Below, piece by piece: positions 57,666 through 64,000 of a stretch of DNA of 64,000 nt; the stretch's first letter is position 1; each line of letters opens with the position of its first letter. The notes below the pieces were generated by a model that saw nothing but the letters and a program-made list of their open reading frames with translations, was not told where the DNA came from and did no database searches. This DNA is from Candidatus Levyibacteriota bacterium (lineage in GTDB: Bacteria; Patescibacteria; Microgenomatia; Levybacterales; UBA12049): positions 1 through 64,000 of the forward strand of contig DAHWUP010000001.1 in the NCBI GenBank assembly GCA_027334565.1. Direction: 5' to 3'. Made by a program: the position numbers and the translations under genes.

Positions 57666-60600
57666 ATGAAAAAATCTTTCCTAAGAAAGATCATTAATAT
57701 TTTAGGCACTCTTGCGATTATTTCCCAATCGCTTACTCCTTATGTCGTTTTGCTCCCGCAAACATCTTATGCCCAGGAAACTTCTCCTACTCCGACACCT
57801 ACCCCGTCGCAAACCACCAACACCAATACCACTACTAATAACAGTACGATCCCAACCGTAACTCCGACACCTGCGGTATCCCAGACCACCGTTACGCCGA
57901 CGCCGACGCCAGTAGGCACAACAACCGAAACCCCCACTCCGACACCGACAGATACGACAACGCTAACACCGACACCTTCGATTGATAACACCGCGACTCC
58001 ATCACCGACACCAACGGGGCTTTCTCCTCCCGATAACGCGACTATATCCGCTTCACCTACTCCAGCTGTTTCAAGTACACCTACCCAAAATGATTTCCTG
58101 TCCACGCCTAGCGGAATTTCAAACACTTCAACAAGTTCAGGTAATATATCACCAAACCTAAATGAATCTTTAAATGCCATAATTGTACATAACGTCAAGG
58201 CAAATACATTAAATCTTACAAATGTTATATCCCAAGGTAGCGCAACCCTAACAACCAATAAAACCGATTACTCACCTACTGATACTGTGGTTATAAATGG
58301 AACAGGATTTTTACCAAAAACTACATATACTTTAGAAATCGTATCCAGCGACCCCCCGCCGGTTGACTTTACGACTGCAGTAACATCGGATAATAAAGGT
58401 GACATTGTTTACGCATATCAATTAGACGGCAATTACCGGCCAAACTATACGGTTTATGCAAAAGATTCGTCTGGGCAAATAGTTGCGACAACAACATTTA
58501 CTGACTCGGGGGTAACGGTAAGCGTATTATCATGGAATACAATAGGTGTCGACAGCAATAAGCCAGTTTCAACAGGACCCCATCAATTTGTTATTCAAGC
58601 AAGAGTAACAAATAATACAGGGTCAAGCATCACAAATGTTTCGGCAATTTTTGCTTTAGGATCTGGAACTTCGTACATTACCACCTTAGGCCCATTGACA
58701 CAAAATATAGGAACGCTTGCCAATAATTCGTCTGCCGATGTGTTTTTTCAGGTTGTTATAACTCCACCTCCTTCTCCAGACAGCCCTAGTAATGCGGTTT
58801 ACGGTACTAGTAGAAACTATACCGTTACAGCAGATTACACTGATAATTCAGGGGCGCAAGTAGCATCTTATTCTAACACCCTAACTATATTAGGACTCAA
58901 TTCCCAAAACAGGAATAGTATTTTATCTACTACCGTAAGCCCTTCTACAATTACCGTTGGGGGTACATTCACCGTAACTGTAACTTCAAAAACAACCGGC
59001 GGTGGAAATTTTACCAACGTATCGGTACCAATGATGTTTGATCCTAATGTTGCCCAAATGATAGGTGATGTAACCACTTATCAAATCCCAGCGGGAACTA
59101 CATTAGATTCATTTTATGACCAAAACGTTGGAGGAGATATACAATCCGTATTTACATTTAAAGCTCTGGCAGCAGGAACATCAAATTTTTACTGGCTAAT
59201 TTATGATCAATCTGGAGGAAGTTACCATTATAATTCTGATTATGGACAGGCTATTATAATTACTGTAAAACCTGGTTTCGGGATAACAAAAACTCCCGCA
59301 TCACAAACAGTAAACCCGGGCGGGACAGCAAGTTTTTCATCCGTTATTTCCAACAGTGGTAACGGTACGGGAACAATTTCATCGATTATAGATACATTGC
59401 CTGTTGGTTTTTCTTATAAGACTGGCAGCACTACAGGAATAACTACAAATGATCCAGCGATTAACGGTCAACAATTAACATGGACTGGCCCATGGACAAT
59501 AACCCCTGGGAATTCAATTACCATTAATTATCAGGCAATTGCTTCAACTACTCCCGGAACTTACACCAATTCAATTATTGCAAAAGATAGCAATAATAAT
59601 ACAGTAGGACCGGCAACAGCAGATATCATCATCCCTGCTCCCACGGGCTCAATAACCATAGTAAAAGATGCACAACCTAATAGCTCCCAATCTTTTTCCT
59701 ATACCACAACCGGAAACGGACTTTCCAATTTTTCCTTGGTTGATGATGGTATAAACAACACTTATTACACTACATTTAGTAACTTAACTTCAGGAAATTA
59801 TTCAATAACAGAATCCCCGACAACAGGTTGGTCGCTGACAAACCTTAGTTGTTTGGATAATAATAGTAGTCAGTCCGTTGGAAGTATAACAAGTAGCACA
59901 GCCTCTTTATCGCTTACAGCTGGACAAAACGTAACATGTACCTATACAAACACAAGGGATACGGGAAATATAGTCATAAATAAAACAGCAATAGGAGGAG
60001 ATGATATATTTGGATATGCCATAACAGGTCCTTCGGGATACAACTCTTCTCAATCAATAAAAACAAGTTCCGGAATCGGAACTACCGGAAATATTCCTGT
60101 AAATACCGGAAGCGGTTATTCTGTAATAGAAGATACACCACTACCTGCTGGATGGGTGCCGACAAGCGTAGTTTGTAATAATGGAACCCAAAACGTTTCA
60201 AACACCAATTTCAGCGTTTCTAAAGGACAAACAGTAACCTGTACCTTCACTAATACTAAACTCGCAATAATTACTGTTGAAAAAAACATGGTTGGAGGCA
60301 CAGGAACCTTTAACTTTACGGGTAACTTTTCGGGAAGCATAGATACCAATGGGGGAACGATAACAGAATCCGTTCTGCCCGGAACATATGTTGCAACAGA
60401 ATCAGCTACAACAGGTTGGGATTTAACCGATATAAGCTGTACCGGAGCCGGCAGTGGTTCGGGAAACTTGGGCAATTCAACAGCAACATTTAATGTAGCT
60501 GCAGGACAAAATGAAACTTGCACATTTACCAACACGAAATATGGTTCAATAACAGTTGTTAAAACCACCACAAACGGCGATGGAACGTTTGACTACACGA

Positions 60601-63600
60601 CAACAGGCGGACTAACTCCATCAACATTCAGCATAACCACAACGGGTGGAAACGGTTCTTTCCCTTATAACAGCGTATTGCCTGGAAATTACTCGATAAC
60701 CGAGCTTACTGATGCAAGCTGGCAATTTAACTCATTAAGCTGTATTTCGGGCAACACAAACATTGCAACGTATAGCGGGACCACTGCTTTCTTCCCTTTC
60801 GCAGCCGGTGAGAATGTTACCTGTACATATGGAAACACAGGTCTTGGGACTTTAATAATAGATAAAAATACAACCGGCGGAGACGGCAGTTTTGGCTATA
60901 CGGTAAACGGCGCAAGTTCTTCCGCACAAACTATTAATACAAGCGGCGGAGCCGGTACAACGGGCCCGCTAACCGTAATCGCGGGAAATTACACAGTAAC
61001 CGAAGCTAGCCAAAGCGGATGGATGCAAAATCCCGGATCATCTTGTTATGATCCATCGACAAGAACAACATATTCACCATTTAATGTAACTGTAGGTATT
61101 GGAAAAATTGTCACGTGTACATTTAATAATACAAAACTTTCGACTATTAAAATTGTTAAAGATACAAATGGCGGAAACGGAACTTTTCCTTTCACAACAA
61201 CAGGCAGTTTAACTCCTTCAACATTTAATATTGACACTATAAAAACTAACCTACAAGAATATGATAATGTAACTCCCGGTTCGTATTCAATTTCCGAAAC
61301 CTCACAAAGCGGATGGGATTTAACAGCACTTTCATGTACATCTTTAAATGGCAATTCAACGACATCAACCAATCAATCAACGGGCACGGCTACGATAACC
61401 AACCTTGCAGCAGGAGACACAGTCATCTGTACATTTACGAATACTGCTAAGGGTTCATTAACAGTTAATAAGATCACTATCCCAACGGGTATTACTACGA
61501 CATTTAACATTAACGCAACCGGTTCTGGTACAATAACCGGCGGAGGGGCTGGAACAGTTTCAATAACAACCCCAAAGACTTACGAGGTAACTCCCGGAAC
61601 ATATTATGTTTCCGAAACACCGGCAACCGGATGGACGGAAGATACCAGCAATTGTCAGGGGGTAATCGTTGCCGCAGGGAAAAACTCAAGCTGTACCATT
61701 ACAAATACAGAATTATCCAACTTGACTATCGTTAAAAATACAGTTGGGGGTGACGGGACTTTCGATTTTATAGCAACGGGGTCAGGGCTTAGTAATTTTA
61801 GCTTAACAACAGTGAGCGGGATAAAGTCTAAAACTTTCTCCAATATAAATTCGGGAACATATTCTGTAGCAGAAGACTCTCAAACAGGATGGATATCAGA
61901 TACTTCAAACCCGCCAACTTGTACCAATGGCGATAATCCTTCATCTATAACTCTAAACCCGGGCGATAATGTGACTTGCACTTTTACAAATGATAAATTA
62001 CCTACGTTAACGGTTACAAAAACACTGTTACCAAATAGTGATTTAGGGAAATTTAACTTATTGATCGACAGTAATATTGACGCAACAAATGTCGGTAATG
62101 GAGGGACAACCGGTACGCAAATAGTCAGCATAGGTTCGCATACAGTTTCTGAAACTGCCGGAACTTCAACCAATCTTTCGGATTACAATGCCATAATCGG
62201 TGGAGATTGTGCTCCTGACGGCTCTATAAATTTGGCTGCAGGAGATATCAAAACTTGCACCATAACAAATACAAGATATGGCTCAATAACTATTGTCAAA
62301 AATACTATTGGGGCGGACGGGACTTTCGGCTTTATTGCAACCGGGTCCGGAGTATCAAACTTTGATATATCAACAATATCCAACACAGGTTCTCAAACTT
62401 TCCCCAAACTATCACCCGGTACATTCTCATTCTCTGAAAATACACCTGCAAGTTGGGTGGAAGGATCAGTTTCTTGCAAAGATAATTCAACAGGAGGAAC
62501 TGTTGGTACTGTTGTATCGGGACTTGCGTCATTCAGCCTAACTGCAGGACAAAACATAATCTGTACATTTAATAATACCGCGCAGGGAACATTGATAATA
62601 GATAAAACAGCATTAGGCGGAGACTCAACTTTTGATTATACTGTTTCGGGTCCAACCAATATGTCACCCAGTATTACTACCACAAGCGGTTCTGGAACAA
62701 CTGGCGGAAAGGTAGTTATAGCAGGAACATACGACATTGCTGAATCTTCACAGGCGGGGTGGGTACAAAAAAAAGCAACTTGTGACAATGGAGATAATCC
62801 ATCAAATGTTAACGTAGGCGTTGGAGATACAGTCACCTGCACATTTACTAATACTAAACTTGCCAATCTTACAATAGTAAAAAACACAGTCGGCGGGGAT
62901 GGGACTTTTGACTTTACCACAACCGGCTCGGGACTTAGTAATTTTGACTTAACAACTTCAAACGCAACAGCTTCTGCACCATTTGCCGATCTTAATCCTG
63001 GTTCTTATTCTGTTTCAGAAACTTCACAGCCGGGTTGGACATTAACCTCATCCAGCTGCACGAATGGTGATAACCCGTCCAATATCACTTTAAACCCAGG
63101 AGATAATGTAATTTGCTATTTTGAAAATACAAAATTAGGAAGTATTACTGTTACCAAATATACCGACCCGGGTACAGCCCAAACTTTTAACTTTACTCTA
63201 ACAGGACTAGCAACCGGTTCGGCAACTACAAATATAGGAGATGGACAATCTTATACTTTTAATCAATTACCTCCTTCTGTTTCTTATTCCTTATTGGAAA
63301 ATCCAACCACAGGATGGGATTTAACAGCGCTAAAATGTATTTCCACCAACAACAACTCAACTTTTTCTACGGATATACCGACAAGTACAGTAACAATATC
63401 TAACCTTACACCAGGAGACAACGTAACCTGCTCATTCGGCAACACCGAAAGTGGGAATGTAATTATTACAAAATATAACGACGTTTTGGGACAAGGAGTT
63501 TTCGATCAGACTGACCCGACGCTTTCGGGATGGACGATGAATCTGGCAAGCTATTCGGGAGGAATGTCTCAAATAACCGATACAAACGGCATTGCAACAT

Positions 63601-64000
63601 TTAATAATATTGCTCCGACTTCCTATACATTAACCGAAAACCAGCAAAACGGTTGGCAATTGACTGATATGTATTGTTCTGGACAGGAAGAAGGGCCTAT
63701 ATTCGGCCCAACATCAACCAGCTACCCATTATTTGTCCAGCCCGGACAAACAATCTATTGCAGAGTCTTAAACCACAACCTAATTCCTATCCTTACAATC
63801 ACAAAAACAAACGATGCGGGCGATAATGTTCTAGGTCCGGGTAGCACGGTCAACTATACAATTACCATAACTGCAACGCAATCCGCGGCGCAAAATGTAA
63901 CCGTTACCGACCTTCTTCCCGACGGGTTCCACTATAATTCCGGTTCATGGCAGGCTCTTTTGAACGGAAATCCTGTTTCCGTTCCTGAACCCACTTATCA
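57666..64000 (+). CDS. giant secreted surface protein with 14 CnaB/prealbumin-like repeats, C-terminus beyond window
   Basis: One uninterrupted frame of more than 2,110 codons from ATG 57666 to the window edge; I checked the frame at many points. A signal peptide (1-36, cleavage after SYA before QE) is followed by a Pro/Thr stalk with many TPTP units (39-143). Ig-like and DUF11-like domains come next (about 170-655; NPGGTASFSSVISNSGNGTG). Fourteen tandem repeats (661-2038) of about 98 residues follow, then a second DUF11-like domain (KTNDAGDNVLGPGSTVNYTI) where the window ends. Each repeat has the plan [IV]x[IV]xK, Y-x-[IV]-x-E, GW, one Cys, then TC-T-F-T-N-T. Likely an adhesin or stalk protein on the cell surface. 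The anchor is not in view. Confidence 0.9.
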   Translation, partial: MKKSFLRKIINILGTLAIISQSLTPYVVLLPQTSYAQETSPTPTPTPSQTTNTNTTTNNSTIPTVTPTPAVSQTTVTPTPTPVGTTTETPTPTPTDTTTLTPTPSIDNTATPSPTPTGLSPPDNATISASPTPAVSSTPTQNDFLSTPSGISNTSTSSGNISPNLNESLNAIIVHNVKANTLNLTNVISQGSATLTTNKTDYSPTDTVVINGTGFLPKTTYTLEIVSSDPPPVDFTTAVTSDNKGDIVYAYQLDGNYRPNYTVYAKDSSGQIVATTTFTDSGVTVSVLSWNTIGVDSNKPVSTGPHQFVIQARVTNNTGSSITNVSAIFALGSGTSYITTLGPLTQNIGTLANNSSADVFFQVVITPPPSPDSPSNAVYGTSRNYTVTADYTDNSGAQVASYSNTLTILGLNSQNRNSILSTTVSPSTITVGGTFTVTVTSKTTGGGNFTNVSVPMMFDPNVAQMIGDVTTYQIPAGTTLDSFYDQNVGGDIQSVFTFKALAAGTSNFYWLIYDQSGGSYHYNSDYGQAIIITVKPGFGITKTPASQTVNPGGTASFSSVISNSGNGTGTISSIIDTLPVGFSYKTGSTTGITTNDPAINGQQLTWTGPWTITPGNSITINYQAIASTTPGTYTNSIIAKDSNNNTVGPATADIIIPAPTGSITIVKDAQPNSSQSFSYTTTGNGLSNFSLVDDGINNTYYTTFSNLTSGNYSITESPTTGWSLTNLSCLDNNSSQSVGSITSSTASLSLTAGQNVTCTYTNTRDTGNIVINKTAIGGDDIFGYAITGPSGYNSSQSIKTSSGIGTTGNIPVNTGSGYSVIEDTPLPAGWVPTSVVCNNGTQNVSNTNFSVSKGQTVTCTFTNTKLAIITVEKNMVGGTGTFNFTGNFSGSIDTNGGTITESVLPGTYVATESATTGWDLTDISCTGAGSGSGNLGNSTATFNVAAGQNETCTFTNTKYGSITVVKTTTNGDGTFDYTTTGGLTPSTFSITTTGGNGSFPYNSVLPGNYSITELTDASWQFNSLSCISGNTNIATYSGTTAFFPFAAGENVTCTYGNTGLGTLIIDKNTTGGDGSFGYTVNGASSSAQTINTSGGAGTTGPLTVIAGNYTVTEASQSGWMQNPGSSCYDPSTRTTYSPFNVTVGIGKIVTCTFNNTKLSTIKIVKDTNGGNGTFPFTTTGSLTPSTFNIDTIKTNLQEYDNVTPGSYSISETSQSGWDLTALSCTSLNGNSTTSTNQSTGTATITNLAAGDTVICTFTNTAKGSLTVNKITIPTGITTTFNINATGSGTITGGGAGTVSITTPKTYEVTPGTYYVSETPATGWTEDTSNCQGVIVAAGKNSSCTITNTELSNLTIVKNTVGGDGTFDFIATGSGLSNFSLTTVSGIKSKTFSNINSGTYSVAEDSQTGWISDTSNPPTCTNGDNPSSITLNPGDNVTCTFTNDKLPTLTVTKTLLPNSDLGKFNLLIDSNIDATNVGNGGTTGTQIVSIGSHTVSETAGTSTNLSDYNAIIGGDCAPDGSINLAAGDIKTCTITNTRYGSITIVKNTIGADGTFGFIATGSGVSNFDISTISNTGSQTFPKLSPGTFSFSENTPASWVEGSVSCKDNSTGGTVGTVVSGLASFSLTAGQNIICTFNNTAQGTLIIDKTALGGDSTFDYTVSGPTNMSPSITTTSGSGTTGGKVVIAGTYDIAESSQAGWVQKKATCDNGDNPSNVNVGVGDTVTCTFTNTKLANLTIVKNTVGGDGTFDFTTTGSGLSNFDLTTSNATASAPFADLNPGSYSVSETSQPGWTLTSSSCTNGDNPSNITLNPGDNVICYFENTKLGSITVTKYTDPGTAQTFNFTLTGLATGSATTNIGDGQSYTFNQLPPSVSYSLLENPTTGWDLTALKCISTNNNSTFSTDIPTSTVTISNLTPGDNVTCSFGNTESGNVIITKYNDVLGQGVFDQTDPTLSGWTMNLASYSGGMSQITDTNGIATFNNIAPTSYTLTENQQNGWQLTDMYCSGQEEGPIFGPTSTSYPLFVQPGQTIYCRVLNHNLIPILTITKTNDAGDNVLGPGSTVNYTITITATQSAAQNVTVTDLLPDGFHYNSGSWQALLNGNPVSVPEPTY
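59646..63779 (+). repeat. 14 tandem protein-level repeats of about 98 codons
   Basis: Repeat starts are marked by phrases such as GSITIVKD, GNIVINKT, GTLIIDKN, SNLTIVKN and GSITVTKY, and repeat ends by TC-[TS]-[FYI]-x-N-T. Thirteen copies are regular; the fourteenth (GNVIITKYNDVLGQGVF to YCRVLNHN) is diverged. Every copy has two cysteines, one after GW about 10 residues and one in the last strand. The copies with VGGDGTFDF (8 and 12) are the most alike, suggesting recent duplication. The DNA is diverged enough that it is not a short-period satellite. Confidence 0.85.

Noticed and set aside
57767..62920. Minus-strand open frames of 60-160 residues under the surface protein (for example 60116-60571)
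   Set aside because: They are antisense to a repetitive, biased coding sequence and resemble one another only because the sense repeats do. The plus frame is open for over 2,110 codons.
59646..63779. Regular repeats as a possible CRISPR array
   Set aside because: The repeats are about 98 codons long, diverged at DNA level and all in one open frame; no cas genes are present.

Overview
The window looks like a chromosome segment of a small-genome Candidate Phyla Radiation (Patescibacteria) bacterium, probably Microgenomates-like. This is inferred from gene content: a DUF5652-type membrane protein, rows of GT-C membrane glycosyltransferases, a MgtE-N/CBS protein paired with an NRAMP-like transporter, a DipZ-like thiol protein, and many leaderless promoters. 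No marker gene such as rRNA or a ribosomal protein is present, so the phylum is not proven.

Bases 1-40919 form one enormous minus-strand glycosylation locus, read from right to left. It holds 18 polytopic GT-C, PTPS-related or YfhO-type membrane proteins (one cut by the left edge), eight GT2 glycosyltransferases, one GT4 glycosyltransferase, a Wzx-like flippase, a SAM methyltransferase and UDP-glucose 4-epimerase. Many neighbours overlap by the 4 bases ATGA. A single plus-strand gene (DUF5652, 21092-21340) splits the locus in two. Leaderless-type promoters sit at 40919, 38951 and 21026. The dolichyl-phosphate-mannose-synthase-like GT2 enzymes probably load sugars on polyprenyl phosphate, and the GT-C enzymes transfer them on the outer face of the membrane. 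Acceptors could be surface polysaccharide or surface protein.

Bases 41000-57424 hold ordinary accessory and housekeeping genes. These are a MarR-controlled efflux operon (MarR, two HlyD-type adaptors, DHA2 transporter), tRNA-Glu(CTC), a hypoxanthine phosphoribosyltransferase-like gene, an XRE regulator/secreted-repeat protein/DipZ operon, a P1B-like ATPase without its CPC motif, an MFS transporter, Lon protease behind a CIRCE-like operator, and a PRC-barrel/MgtE-N/CBS protein translationally coupled to an NRAMP-like transporter.

From 57666 to the right edge runs one open frame of more than 2,110 codons, a giant secreted surface protein. It has a signal peptide, a Pro/Thr-rich stalk, Ig/DUF11-like domains and 14 tandem prealbumin/CnaB-like repeats. 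By eye every repeat carries a Lys, a Glu and an Asn placed as in intramolecular isopeptide domains, plus exactly one cysteine pair; the N-terminal 660 residues have no cysteine. DipZ could serve the disulfides and the GT-C locus could decorate the Ser/Thr-rich stalk; both links are inference.

The strongest structural signal outside the proteins is start-site architecture. At least seven transcription units place a -10 hexamer 6-10 bases before the start codon, usually with a -35 exactly 17 bases upstream, implying leaderless mRNAs. This also corrects several start codons.
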